Source: Brachycybe producta (lineage: Eukaryota; Arthropoda; Diplopoda; Playtdesmida; Andrognathidae). Taken from it: a stretch of 64,000 bases of DNA. The translations under genes were made by a program, and so were the position numbers. This document shows positions 22,970 to 33,794 of this stretch, in pieces. Under the pieces are notes generated by a model. That model was not told the DNA's origin. It searched no databases and worked only from the letters and a program-made list of their open reading frames with translations. The stretch lies in assembly GCA_036925085.1 (NCBI GenBank), contig JAUPFP010000001.1, positions 7,039,722 through 7,103,721 on the forward strand, written 5' to 3'. The first letter of the stretch is position 1. Each line of letters begins with the position of its first letter.

Positions 22970-23722
22970 AGCCTCGTTCACACCATGAGATTAATGTAAG
23001 TTAAGGTGCATACAGTAGTTTTCTACTGCAGTTGTCTCCAATCTTTTTGTCGTGCTAAACAAAACGGTGCACGCACCCCCAGCTGTCAAGTAACCAGCCA
23101 GGAAAATGGTGGCTGTCAAAGCCACCATTTTCCTGTTTAGCACATTTTCTGGTGCAGACAAGATAATTCAATAAAATTGAAAAAACATCAATTGATTGCA
23201 AATCTTTCACGCCCCCATGGACCATCTTGCGCGCCCCCATGCAGGGGCGGGTTTAACCAATAGGCAGAAGAGTAGGCAGCTGCCTAGGGCGGAAAATTTT
23301 TGGGGGCGGCAAATTGTAAATTTTTTTTTTGGGAAATTCGTTTTGGATACAAAAAAAGTATTGTAAAACAATAAACTGCCTAATATAACTTGGTTGGCAA
23401 GAGTAATTGATGTAACAAAAGCCAGAATGACCACTTCCGACAAAACAGTTGACATTACCATTGTTAAAAGCATACAAAAGTAACTTTATTACTTTAAGAA
23501 AGTATAGGCCATGTGTTTTCAGTTGCTGCCTAGGGGCGGCAAAATGGTAAATCCGCCACTGCCCCCATGGACCATCTTGCGCACCCCATGGATCATCGCG
23601 CGCACCCTCAAGGATGCGTGCATCCCACTTTGAAGACCACTGCTCTACTGCACATGTGCAGAAAGCAGTCACTGAAGTACCGTATCACCTACTTTATTTG
23701 GTGCATTTGAACAATGCACATG
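22970..23722 (+). mobile_element. Family L repeat interrupted by other insertions
   Basis: The first part (about 22970-23050: GATTAATGTAAGTTAAGGT, TACTGCA) and the second part (about 23640-23722: CTACTGCACATGTGCAGAA, GTGCATTTGAACAATGCAC) match the two halves of the tandem L units at 34752-35310. Between them lies CGCCCCCATGGACCATC-repeat DNA that contains a hAT-like element. Confidence 0.6.
23242..23561 (+). mobile_element. hAT-like MITE with 8-bp TSD
   Basis: 320 bp with ends CAGGGGCGGGTTTAACC and GGTAAATCCGCCACTG, flanked by the perfect 8-bp duplication CCCCCATG (23234-23241 and 23562-23569). Subterminal GGCAGCTGCCTAGGGCGG and its counterpart TGCCTAGGGGCGGC are present on both sides. End sequence and 8-bp TSD fit hAT elements. 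The open frames inside are incidental. Confidence 0.85.
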
Positions 23723-23976
23723 AGCTGTAAAAAGCACCCTTAATATAATTTTACCTTCGTTAAAAATGACTGTGGCTAATTTTAAAATCACAATTTTATT
23801 TTGTGATTTTTTTTTTGGTTAAAATTTTCATCATTTTTTATTCATTTCTTAAAAAAAATAATTTATTTTTCAAAATGGCAACAAATTTCATTTTCATACA
23901 TTTGAAAATAACTGCTTTATTAATATTATTATTATTATTATCAAAAAGTGTTCCAACACATTGGGATCTATTAAGG

Positions 23977-24648
23977 TAGATTCCCATTACTCAACAAATT
24001 GTTGTAAAGTGTCCTACAATGCCATCCAACAAACCATGCAATAATATACTGGTGGGAATGAGAAGACACTTGACTTAAACAATTACGCCTAAACCTAAAG
24101 GAAGTAAATCTAATAAATTTTTATTCAAACCATTTAAAATATTATCCTTTTAACCTAAAGTGTATTTAACCTTAAACTTCTTTCACCTAAACATTTTTCT
24201 CTTAACCAAATGACCTAAAATACGTTTTACTTGTATTATTTTAATCTAAAGACTTTTTTCTACTAAATCATTTCACCTAAACTACCTTAGCCTAAAACAT
24301 TTTAATCTAAAGACTTTTCTACTAAATCATTTCACCTAAACTACCTTTGCCTAAAATATTTTAATCTAAAGACTTTTCTACTAAATCATTTCACCTAAAC
24401 TACCTTTGCCTAAAATATTTTAATCTAAAGACTTTTCTACTAAATCATTTCACCTAAACTACCTTTGCCTAAAAACTTTTTCTTCTAAAAAAATTCGTGT
24501 TTTTTTAAATACAGTGAAAGTAATTGATACAGGTGATTAAGAAATGTAAATTACTTATTGATTCTCATTGTCATCAATACAATTCAGTGTGAACATTTTT
24601 TTTTAAGTTGCACAACATTGTACTACATATCTGTTGAGTAGTGTAACC
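23977..24648 (+). mobile_element. Family V element with an internal 59-bp tandem repeat
   Basis: The left end ATTACTCAACAAATTGTTG and the right end ATCTGTTGAGTAGTGTAA are partial inverted repeats. Inside, 24239-24475 holds four copies of a 59-bp unit (words TAATCTAAAGACTTTTCTAC and TTTCACCTAAACTACC), preceded by looser CCTAAA words. Related ends are at 25267/26659 and 51310-51800. Confidence 0.6.
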
Positions 24649-25266
24649 CCATTGATATTCCCAATTTTGATAAAAAAAATGTTTAGTGGCATTCTTAAAG
24701 TGAACTGTTTATTTACAAGCTCAAATTCCTTGTTCGAAAACTTAATTAACAAAAGCAGTGATTGCAACTTTGTTGTAATACATACTCAAAGTAAGATGCA
24801 ATACAATTTAAGTGATTGTTTTTGGGTTGTTAAGTCAAATCACGACCTTTCAGTGAGGCACTCTCACTTGAATTTTTTTTTTATTATTATTTGTACATTT
24901 TATATGGGTACATCAGCACCATATCCACGTAACAACAGGTTTTTCCAAGGGTTTCTTTGAAAACTGTCTGCATTTTTTTGTTCTGTCTCTCTTTCTCTCT
25001 GTGTTTATTTTAGACTTGAGGTTTAATGCTGTTGTTTTTTCGTCTTTAGGCCCACTGGCTCATTTTCTATATATATTGCCAATGTATTTAAATTCTCAAT
25101 TCATTATTATGATGGTGATATTTTAATTTACAGGTTCATTGTCTGTGTTATACCTCACAACTTTTAACAGTAATCCCTTGGCTCAAACTCCTTACTCCCC
25201 CACTGTAAGTTTATAGGGATTATGTGTTCATTATACACTAAGATTATCACCCAAGTTTGTATTTTC

Positions 25267-26659
25267 TAAAGGTAGGCACCACATTACTCAATAATTTGTT
25301 GTGAAATGTTAACTTAAAGATGCTGCAATTAGGTGGGTGCTTATAAGAGGAATGGATCTCAAAAGGGTGTGGCCATGAGTTTTGGCCAGGTGCACCGCGA
25401 AAATTGGGATGCTTCATTGATGCTTCATTGTTATATAATTTAATATTTGCAAAATTTTGAAGAAAAAAAAGCAAACTACACAAAACATTCCTATTGTACG
25501 TACGCGCTAAACCCGTGGTTTCCAAAAGGGTGTGTGCTGTGGCACACTAGTGTGCCTTGAATTTTTCTAGGTGTGCCGCGAAATTTTGGATGTTTTATTG
25601 AATGTGTTAATACCATTGACTTTCTTTCAATTAAATTTTAACTTTATTGAGAAAAAAAAGAATACTAGACAAAACTTTTCTATTGCAAATATGCACTAAA
25701 CAAGTGGTTTCCAAAGGGCGTGGCTGTGGCACACTATAAGTAGTATGCAGTATGTATTATAGTAGTATGCAGTAAGGTTTCCTTGGCGTGCCGTTAGGTT
25801 TCCTTGGCGTGCCGTTAGGTTTCCTTGGCGTGCCGTTAGGTTTCCTTGGCGTGCCGTTAGGTTTCCTTGGCGTGCCGTTAGGTTTCCTTGGCGTGCCGTT
25901 AGGTTTCCTTGGCGTGCCGTTAGGTTTCCTTGGCGTGCCGTTAGGTTTCCTTGGCGTGCCGTTAGGTTTCCTTGGCGTGCCGTTAGGTTTCCTTGGCGTG
26001 CCGTTAGGTTTCCTTGGCGTGCCGTTAGGTTTCCTTGGCGTGCCGTTAGGTTTCCTTGGCGTGCCGTTAGGTTTCCTTGGCGTGCCGTTAGGTTTCCTTG
26101 GCGTGCCGTTAGGTTTCCTTGGCGTGCCGTTAGGTTTCCTTGGCGTGCCGTTAGGTTTCCTTGGCGTGCCGTTAGGTTTCCTTGGCGTGCCGTTAGGTTT
26201 CCTTGGCGTGCCGTTAGGTTTCCTTGGCGTGCCGTTAGGTTTCCTTGGCGTGCCGTTAGGTTACCTAGGCGTGCCGTTAGGTTACCTAGGCGTGCCGTTA
26301 GGTTACCTAGGCGTGCCGTTAGGTTTCCTAGGCGTGCCGTTAGGTTTCCTAGGCGTGCCGTTAGGTTTCCTAGGCGTGCCGTTAGGTTTCCTAGGCGTGC
26401 CGTTAGGTTTCCTAGGCGTGCCGTTAGTTTTCCTATTGGTACCGCGATTTTTCAAGAAAAAAAATACGTTGCCGCGAGCAAACAAAGTTCGGGAACCCAT
26501 TGATACAGAGAATGTCTTTGATCAAAGTGACTGCACATACATAATTATGCAAGTATGCAAATTAGTGGTGAGTCATATACAATTTACTGTGAATAACTTT
26601 AAGTTGTAGATAATAGGTTGCACAGACATTGTACAACACATTGCTGAGTAGTGTGAGAC
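25267..26659 (+). mobile_element. Family V-like element enclosing hAT-like DNA and a minisatellite
   Basis: Outer ends: ACATTACTCAATAATTTGTTG at the left and ATTGCTGAGTAGTGTGAG at the right. Inside, GTGGTTTCCAAA occurs twice (about 25514 and 25700) followed by TGTGGCACACTA, and TTCGGGAACCCATTG is near 26488; such words are typical of hAT-type ends (GTGCCGCG also present). Confidence 0.5.
25774..26439 (+). repeat. 21-bp minisatellite, about 31 units
   Basis: The unit is GGTTTCCTTGGCGTGCCGTTA without a single change over about 23 units (split here: GGTTTCCTTGG then CGTGCCGTTA). Three units then read GGTTACCTAGG and the last ones GGTTTCCTAGG, so variants cluster at the right end. 21 is a multiple of 3, which gives a 273-residue open frame of VPLGFLG repeats; there is no start context or other sign of a gene. 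Confidence 0.95.
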
Positions 26660-26920
26660 TCAAACCTTAAAGTTATGTAGATTTCTAATTATATATTTAG
26701 TCAAACAAAGCCTTTGGTGTGTGGATTTGATTATCCTGTATACATGTAGTCTTTTTTAAACTTTTTGCTCATTTTTTGAGCTTTTTTTTTACTTCATAAT
26801 TGAAGTTTTATTTTGATTGCTGCTTTCCCTTTTTGATTACTCAGACTTTTATGGCTTTACAATCAAGATATTTTGTTTAGCCAAAATTTAATGTTTTACA
26901 TGTTATACTTATAATATAGT

Positions 26921-27340
26921 AGGTTGGTAGGAAAATAATTGCGGTTTTTGTTTACTGCAATTGAAACTCAAATTGTTTTCAATATAAGTGTAATTACATT
27001 GTGTTTATGTTAAGATCATTTGAAAGCGCATTTTGAGGTCTGTATTTGAATAACATTAACTTTGGTTTTATTGTTAATTGTGTTTCAATTTAGCCTATTG
27101 AATTGAAAATGGACAACAAACAAATATCTTCAACAACATAGCTGCTGCCAAAAATGCATTTCGAAATTTTATCAACTCCAGGACTCCGGAATTTTAAACC
27201 ACGGGAATAAATAAACTTGTAATTAATTGACAAAAATGTGTCAATTCTAATGGCGCTTATTTCAATTAATAAAGTTAATTATTGATTCATAAATTTCGTT
27301 ATTAGCTGAGAAAAAACCGCAATTAGTTTCCTACCAACCT
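26921..27340 (+). mobile_element. Internally deleted mariner-like element
   Basis: 420 bp with 28-29 bp inverted repeats AGGTTGGTAGGAAAATAATT.. and its complement ..AATTAGTTTCCTACCAACCT, one mismatch. TA follows on the right. A start ATGGACAACAAACAAAT is kept near 27110 and, shortly after, a segment that could be a transposase C-terminus; the region between is deleted. The long TIR and deletion form fit mariner MITEs. Confidence 0.75.
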
Positions 27341-27589
27341 TAACTCCAAATTGGCAATTTGAAAATCATTTTTCACTAATTTTTTTTTCAATCAAACAAA
27401 ATTTATAATATCAAAACTGCTTAAACTTTCCAACCATCTTTGAGTTTTGACTCAAACGTTTAATCAAAAGATGACTAATTTACAAAAAAAAAAAAATAGA
27501 AAATTCTTGTAATAATATAATTATGGATCTGACCCTTTGTATTATAGATAATTATTTTTCTATTAACAGACGCTTGGTGCGCTGCATAA

Positions 27590-27720
27590 TGAACCAACAA
27601 CAGCGCCCTCAGTGTTAACATTTTTTTCTTTAACATTGGGTCTATGGGTTCAATAGAAAAACGACGCTAGCGCTCTTTGCGGAGATTTTTCGAAGTAATT
27701 TTGTGATGTAGCCTCTTAAC
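27590..27720 (+). repeat. Family M repeat
   Basis: It shares AACATTGGGTCTATGGG, TCAATAGAAAAACGA, CTAGCGCTCTTTGCGGAG and GCCTCTTA with 44690-44805 and 46436-46532, and inverted with 45928-46000. Confidence 0.7.
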
Positions 27721-28362
27721 AAAACTTTTAAAATTTTTTTCTTACTATTTGGTCTGGTAAAATAAAATTCAAATGAAATGTTTAACACCTCAAAATAACT
27801 TTTTACCCATAAGGTACAATTTAGTGGCCTCTTTTTTTTTGGGTGGGGGTGGGAAGTTTTTGTTCCTATAGCAACAAAGCTTGATGGTTTTTTCTTAAAT
27901 TGTTTTATGAGATTCTTGTTCAATTGGCAATCTGTATACATTTTATACAAGAATTTATTTATTATATAAGTTTTTTTTATATCTTTCTGTACAACAAAGA
28001 ATATATTATTTATAGTGACGTCATGAACGGTCATGGTCAATGGAAGCTTTGTATAATGCATTCTGTGTGCATATATGGTCTATGTCCGTGTAGCAGAAAA
28101 ATTAGCTCTTCAGAAATGGCAGCTGAATTTCTAGAGAAAATAACTAGCTTTGAACTCTTGGGTTTTTAAGTTGATCCTTTTTAAAGCAACCAAAATGGCG
28201 TTCTACGCATACAAGATTATAAATCAAAGTACCCGGTTCAAAGTTTTTGCTAAAACACTTAAGGTGGCTCAATAGATCTTAATTTTGTTTTTTTGTACCA
28301 ACAGATGGCGCCACTGCAGTGGCTATTATGCTCTATAATAGGTCTCTTCCCTCTCCACCCCT

Positions 28363-28726
28363 TTAGACCATGAATAGAGGTAGACGGAGTGCCTACAATA
28401 ATCTTGGGTACTTGTCACGTGGCAATAGCTTTGGTCTATTTGAATTGGCCAATAGGAATGCAGTATTAGAATAACGGATTCTGAACATCGGGTTTTATAC
28501 GCTGTAAAAATAAAGTACAAGCGTTCCTATTGGCAAATTCAAATTGACCAAAGCTATCGCCAACAGCTGGCCTTAATTGTCACGTGTGACTATGGACAAC
28601 ACTCTCATAGTGAAAACATGACATTCATGGGATAAACTGCTGAGTCACCTTTGGATCCACTGTCTTTTAGCAGCTCTTATGTCCCAATTGTCCCTTGCTC
28701 CGTCTACCCTTATGTACATGGTCTAA
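28363..28726. mobile_element. Family O inverted-repeat element with nested palindrome
   Basis: Ends TTAGACCATGAATAGAGG..GTAGACGGAG and CTCCGTCTACCC..ACATGGTCTAA are inverted repeats. Inside is a second palindrome, CAATAGCTTTGGTC (28423) against GACCAAAGCTATCG (28547), with CCAATAGG words. Open frames within are incidental. Confidence 0.65.
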
Positions 28727-29024
28727 TTAGCTCCACCCGCCATTTTGAGAAAATTTATATTTTTCAAGCGAACGTTTTTTTTAGAAGAAACATTACGAAA
28801 AAAAGCCAAAACGGTTTTGGAAACTAGAATAGCTAGTGATAATGCTAAAAGTTTTTTTTTCATGACGTTATCTTTCAAAATAAACTTTTTATGACAAGTT
28901 TGAAAAATAGGCGAAAATAAGTTTTTTTTCGTGAAATAAATGGAAAAACCAAATAATGGTTCATTTTTAAACTTTTATAAAATGTTCAATTTTTTAAGGT
29001 ATTATTACCACGAAAAAAACTTTT

Positions 29025-29331
29025 ATACCTTGTACAGACATGAGTTAAATGAATTCCAATTAAATGTGTTTAGGTGAATTATACGGAATCCAGTTAAGGA
29101 CATATGAACCAAATAAAAATTGACTTTATTATTAATATTTGAAATTTGAAATACTAAATCAATATTTTAATGTATATTTTATATATATTTAAGTATTAAC
29201 TCAATATTTTTCAGATTTATTAACTGAATAAATTGAATTCGATATGTTGTTTGTTTGTCCTTCACAGGGCTCTGTAGAACATTTATTATTTAAATAAATG
29301 CATTTAAATTATCAGGTGTGTACTAGGTATT
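29025..29331 (+). mobile_element. Family G element, full copy
   Basis: It starts ACCTTGTACAGACATGAG, carries TGTGTTTAGGTGAATTATAC, GACTTTATTATTAATAT and TTCACAGGGCTCTGTAGAAC, and ends ATCAGGTGTGTACTAGGTAT. The start and end (ACCTTGTAC / GTACTAGGTAT) are short imperfect inverted repeats. Confidence 0.8.
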
Positions 29332-30167
29332 AGCAGCATCTTTTATCATTCTAAGTTTTGAAAACAATTTGGATTTTTTTTTTCGTAATGTTGTTTCTAA
29401 GAAAAACGTTCGCTTGGACGTTTTTGTTTGCGTCAACATTTTGCAAAAACTTCTATGAAGCATATAACATCAGCCACTGTAGTTGGCGGCACCATCTGAG
29501 GAGACAAAAACAAAAATAAATATCTATTCAGCCACCTTTTTTTTTTTTTTGTTTGTAACTAGAATTCTAAGCAAATCTAGTTCCCTTATCCTATATAGCC
29601 TATTTTTCTATTACATAAAGCATTAAAAATGACGACTGTCACGGACTGGTGACCACACTGATTATGATGTCAGTTTACATCTTTTAAATCGGACTTTAAT
29701 TTGCATTTTATTTTTCAATTGTTCCCCTTCTTCTTCTTTTTCTAGTAATAATAATAGTCTTGTGACGTTTGATGGCCAATTATTTTCTCATTAAAGAACT
29801 GACGTCAAAGTCAATTTCATCATTTTTTGTTTGGTCATATTTTTTTTTTTCTTGAATTTTTGTCTCCACTTTTTTTTTTACACATTTATATCGGGGTTAA
29901 TCTTCCAGGTGTCTCTCTCTCTCTCTCTATCTCTCTTAATGGGACCCCCCCCCCTTCCCTTAGTTTTTGTGGATTTGGGCCAATCTATTGTAATTTTTGA
30001 CATTTAACTTAAAACTTCTTTCTTATTAAAGTTCAAATTGTAAAAATGTACAGTAGTTCACAGTATAGGATTCCAAGTGGTTGTAATAGGATTATCTTTA
30101 GAAATGACATTGTGGAAATTCTTAACAAAATTAGGGGTGTCTGTCTCCACAACAACATTCTTGTCCC

Positions 30168-31010
30168 GAGGCCTCATTACAAAAAAAAAATAAGACTGTC
30201 ATATGATAGCAAATTGTCATATCTAGAGGTCATAACCTTGGAACAACCATCACAAAAGGAAATTACAAATTATTATGACAAATATTGCCATATGATTTGT
30301 GCACAGAATAATATGACAGTCATGCAATAATAGAACACAAAAAGTGACATCATAAGGTATGACTGTCACAATTTTATGAATTTTTCTGTAATGAGGCTCT
30401 TGGGGCCTCATTACTGAAAAAATAATTAAGACTTCCATATGATAGTAAATTGTCATATCTAGTACTCATAACCTTGTAACCTTCACACAAACTGTGACAA
30501 ACAAATTACAAAATTATTATTATGACAAATATTGTCATATGATTGCTGCACAGAATAACATGACAGTAATAAAATATTAGCACACAAGGATTGACATCAT
30601 AAGTTATGACTCATAATTTTATGAATTTTTCTGTAATGAACCACCTGGGGCCTTATTACTGAAAAAATAATTAAGACTTCCATATGATAGTAAATTGTCA
30701 TATCTAGTACTCATAACCTTGTAACCATCACACAAACTGTGACAAACACATTACAAAATTATTATTATAACAAATATTGTCATATGATTGCTGCACAGAA
30801 TAACATGACAGTAATAAAATGCTAGCGCACAAGAATTGACATCATAAGGTATGACTGTCACAATTTTATGAAGTTTTCTCAAATGAGGCTCCTTGGGCCT
30901 TATTACTGAAAAAAAATAATAATTAAGACTTCCATGTGACAATAAATTGTCATATCTAGGGCTCATAACCTTGTAACCATCACAAAAGCAAGTTACAAGG
31001 TGTCCAAAAG
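30168..31010 (+). repeat. Tandem array of about 245-bp inverted-repeat units
   Basis: Three full units (about 30168-30404, 30405-30650, 30651-30896) and a partial fourth. Each begins GGCCTCATTACTGAAAAA (or close) and ends TTCTGTAATGAGGC, which are inverted repeats, so every unit looks like a small MITE. Internal words TGTCATATCTAG, GACAAATATTGTCATATGA and GACTGTCACAATTTTATGAA recur in each. Units are separated by only a few bases. Confidence 0.85.
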
Positions 31011-31355
31011 GCTTAAACCAAATAAGCTCTCGGCTGAGAAAGGCTTGTGTGCCCAAAACGGTTTCTGCTTTATTAATCCCTCTCGAAGAATCACTGTATG
31101 GGCCACATATTACAAGGACAGCTTCCACAGGTGATAATAACATGGTGAAAGCCAGAAGGATGGAGAGAAACTCGAGTATTAGGTGTGGCACTGTGGACAC
31201 GCAACAATGTTACCGGGTCTGAATCACGTCAGTTGCGCGATTCTGTGAGCATGTGAAATGCCTTGTCAAAACCCAAATAACAATTGCAACTTGTTCTGGT
31301 GCAGCTGAAATAATTTAAGCATTGTCAAAAAAAAAATGAAGACCCACAAAAATAC

Positions 31356-31517
31356 ACAGGCATCTGTAGACAGCTTCAGAATTTCGTTGGCTCCGCCCTT
31401 TTAAATAAAAAGGGCGGGGCATGTGACATCGGACCCAGTAACAAACCAATTAGAAATTGATGACGCTTATAAAAGGGCGAAGCCAAAAAAATTCTGAAGC
31501 TGTCTACAGATGCCTGT
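31356..31517 (+). mobile_element. Family C MITE with 9-bp TSD
   Basis: 162 bp, ends ACAGGCATCTGTAGACAGC and GCTGTCTACAGATGCCTGT, a perfect 19-bp inverted repeat. Flanks CAAAAATAC (31347-31355) and CAGAAATAC (31518-31526) differ at one base. The interior shares CCGCCCTTTT, AACAAACCAATTAGAA and AAAAGGGCG with families A, B and E. Confidence 0.9.
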
Positions 31518-31707
31518 CAGAAATACACAGGCAATTGTGCCCAGCATTAGAATTTCTTTTGCCCCCACCCTTTTATGATGTCAGACCAAGTAACAAACCA
31601 ATTAGAAATTGAAAAAGGCGGAGCATGTGACATCAGACCAAGTAACAAACCAAATAGAAATTGATGACGCTCATAAAAGGGCGGGACAAAAGAAATTCTA
31701 CTGCTGG

Positions 31708-32093
31708 TAGGCTTGTCACCTTTCCTCACAGGCAATTAGAAATCGGGACAAACAGAAGTTGGCTCCGCCCTTTTTATGACGACTGGCAACTTCTAATTGG
31801 TTGGTTATGTAGTCTGACGTCACATGCTTCGCCCTTTTCGCCACACAAGTACACAACAAACCAATTAGAAGTTGCCAGTTGTCATAAAAAAGCCAACTTC
31901 TGTTTGTCCCGATTTCTAATTGCCTGTCCTTTCCTCCTTTGGAAGACAGTCCTCTGCGAAGGCAAACGATGAAGAATGTCCTCCACACAATAAATTGTAT
32001 AAAACCTTAAAATACGTTCGTGGAGGATGGTCCTCCTGGCCCGGAGGACAGTTCTTCCGACTGGAGGACTGTCCTCCACAGGTGACAAGCCTA
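31708..32093 (+). mobile_element. Element D inside family B, itself carrying a family A MITE
   Basis: Ends TAGGCTTGTCACCT and AGGTGACAAGCCTA are a perfect 14-bp inverted repeat. Inside are GGAGGACAG/CTGTCCTCC-type repeats. The target duplication around it is imperfect (ACTGCTGG versus ACTCTGCTGG). It contains the family A copy at 31728-31927. Confidence 0.75.
31728..31927 (+). mobile_element. Family A MITE with perfect 9-bp TSD
   Basis: 200 bp, ends ACAGGCAATTAGAAATCGGG and its complement CCCGATTTCTAATTGCCTGT. TSD CCTTTCCTC at 31719-31727 and 31928-31936 is perfect. Arms continue through AGTTGGCTCCGCCC, and the centre has TCTGACGTCACATG. No coding capacity. TSD length and long inverted arms suit a Mutator-like MITE. 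Confidence 0.92.
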
Positions 32094-32127
32094 ACTCTGC
32101 TGGGCACAATTGCCTGTCAGAAATACA

Positions 32128-32850
32128 AGTTTTCATATGCTAAATGGCAGATGTTTCTGGCCCTTTGAAATAGTAGAGATTTTTCACCATAACCAAATAT
32201 TATAACAATAAAGTCACCCTGAGAAAAAAAAAATTTCATCATTTGGGATTCATTTTTGACCCCCCACAGTTTTCACTGTAGGCTCAAATATTAATTGTGG
32301 CTCCTCATATAATATTTAGACATTGACCTAGTGACCTGCACCCGAAATTGGATTTTAGTTTCTTAATATATTTATACACAGTATGTGTGTAGTTGTAGGT
32401 GTCTTTTTCAAAAGTTGTAAGGTCGTTTTTATTGCGGTCGGACGGGTCTGGAATTGCTGATTATTAATTTTTTTTATATTATTGCATTTTGTACAATAAA
32501 TTGTTGCTATACTGAACAAGGGATTTTTTTTTAAAAAAAATATTTGCTATTTCTTATAATAATATTTGCTTGGAGAGACTTTGGGATGTTTTTTGCTTTT
32601 CTCGAAAGTGTGGCGCATTTTTTTTTTTTTTTGGAAGGGTTTTTCCGAAGACGTGCAAAGTTTTCTGAAAACTCTTTTAAAGTATTTAAACATCATTCAT
32701 TTTGAACTTCATTAGTTTAGTGTTGTAAGTTATGATAACATGGAAATTTGCTCATCATGAAGGTGGTTTTTTTATAAATAATGAAAACGTCCCTCGAACT
32801 CTGGTTATTGTGTATTTTTTATTAGGAAATTTAAGAAGAAACTTTTAGAA
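32128..32850. other. AT-rich stretch with an F fragment
   Basis: Near 32270-32285, TTTTCACTGTAGGCTC matches the end of family F. Otherwise there are long T runs and no gene. Confidence 0.5.
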
Positions 32851-32854
32851 ACTA

Positions 32855-33790
32855 GAAGGGTAGCTCAATCACTTAAAAGGCCATTTTCATGTTGAAAACA
32901 TTTAAAATAAAATAAATAATAAATATGTCAGTTTAAAAATGACTAAAATTTAAGCAGATGATATTTTATTTTAAAAAAATTGTATGCAGTCTGTAAAAAG
33001 TTCATTTTGAAAGATATCAATATGAAAAATACCCTTAAGGATGTGATCTACTCTTCTAGTTTCTAAAACACTTTCTAATTTTTATTAATTTTGCACTTGA
33101 AGGAGAATAACGTGTTTTTATAAGGTGTAATTGTCCCTCAAAATCTGGTTATTGTGTCTTTCATTAGAAAATTTAAGAGAAACTTGAAAGTGTTTTTGAA
33201 ACTAGAAGGGTAGCTTAAATCACGTAAGTCTATTTTCATTTTGAAATCTTCTAAAATAAACTTTTAATATCACTTTGAAAATAACTAAAATTTAAGCAGA
33301 TGATATTTTTTTTAAAAAATTCTTTTAGACTGTAAAAAAAAAATCATTTTGAAAAAAATCAACATGGAAATAGTATTCAGATGGTTTATTAAGAAGTGAT
33401 TTTCGAACAACTGATTTTTCTGTCTTTCAGAAGAGTCAATTAACAGAAAGTAGAAAGTGTTTTTTTTAGAAACTAGAAAGATAGCAGCTTAATCACTTAA
33501 AGAGTATTTTCATGTTGATATCTTTCAAAGTAAATTTTTTATATTTAACAAAAAAAATTCAAGCCCAGATAAAAAGTTTATTTTGAAAGATATCAACATA
33601 ACAATCTCTTTAATAAGTGATTAAGTTGATTTAAGTTCTAGTTTCAAACACACGTCTAAGTTTCTCTTCCTTTTGCATCTGAAAGACAGAACCATAATCA
33701 AGAGCTGGAGAGCCTATAGAGGCCACGTTTGCACCTTAAAACCACTTTAAGTCACTCAGCTACTATTCTAGTTTCTAAATCTTTCAAAGC
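32855..33790 (+). repeat. Family N repeats, several diverged copies
   Basis: The phrase AGAAACTAGAAGGGTAGCT, then AATCACTTAA, ATTTTCATGTTGATATC and TTTCAAA..AAA recurs in both orientations (about 32850, 33200, 33470, and inverted near 33050 and 33640). Other copies are near 28770, 40960, 42800, 43180, 61190 and 63890. No coding frame is maintained. Confidence 0.7.
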
Positions 33791-33794
33791 AATA

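Larger units (their letters stand above)
31527..32117 (+). mobile_element. Family B MITE with 9-bp TSD, interrupted by element D
   Basis: Ends ACAGGCAATTGTGCCCAGC and GCTGGGCACAATTGCCTGT; perfect TSD CAGAAATAC at 31518-31526 and 32118-32126. The left TSD is also the right TSD of the adjacent family C element. The right arm is split after ATTCTACTGCTGG by element D; the rest (CTCTGCTGGGCAC) follows at 32095. Confidence 0.9.

Noticed and set aside
24634..24960. 108-residue open frame
   Set aside because: Begins inside the end of a V element, AT-rich composition, no family resemblance.
25788..26609. A 273-residue open frame of VPLGFLG repeats
   Set aside because: It is a 21-bp minisatellite whose unit is a multiple of 3 and lacks stops. 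No conserved flanking coding sequence.
30168..31010. CRISPR-like array
   Set aside because: Units are 245 bp, similar along their full length, with no repeat/spacer alternation, and the genome is eukaryotic.
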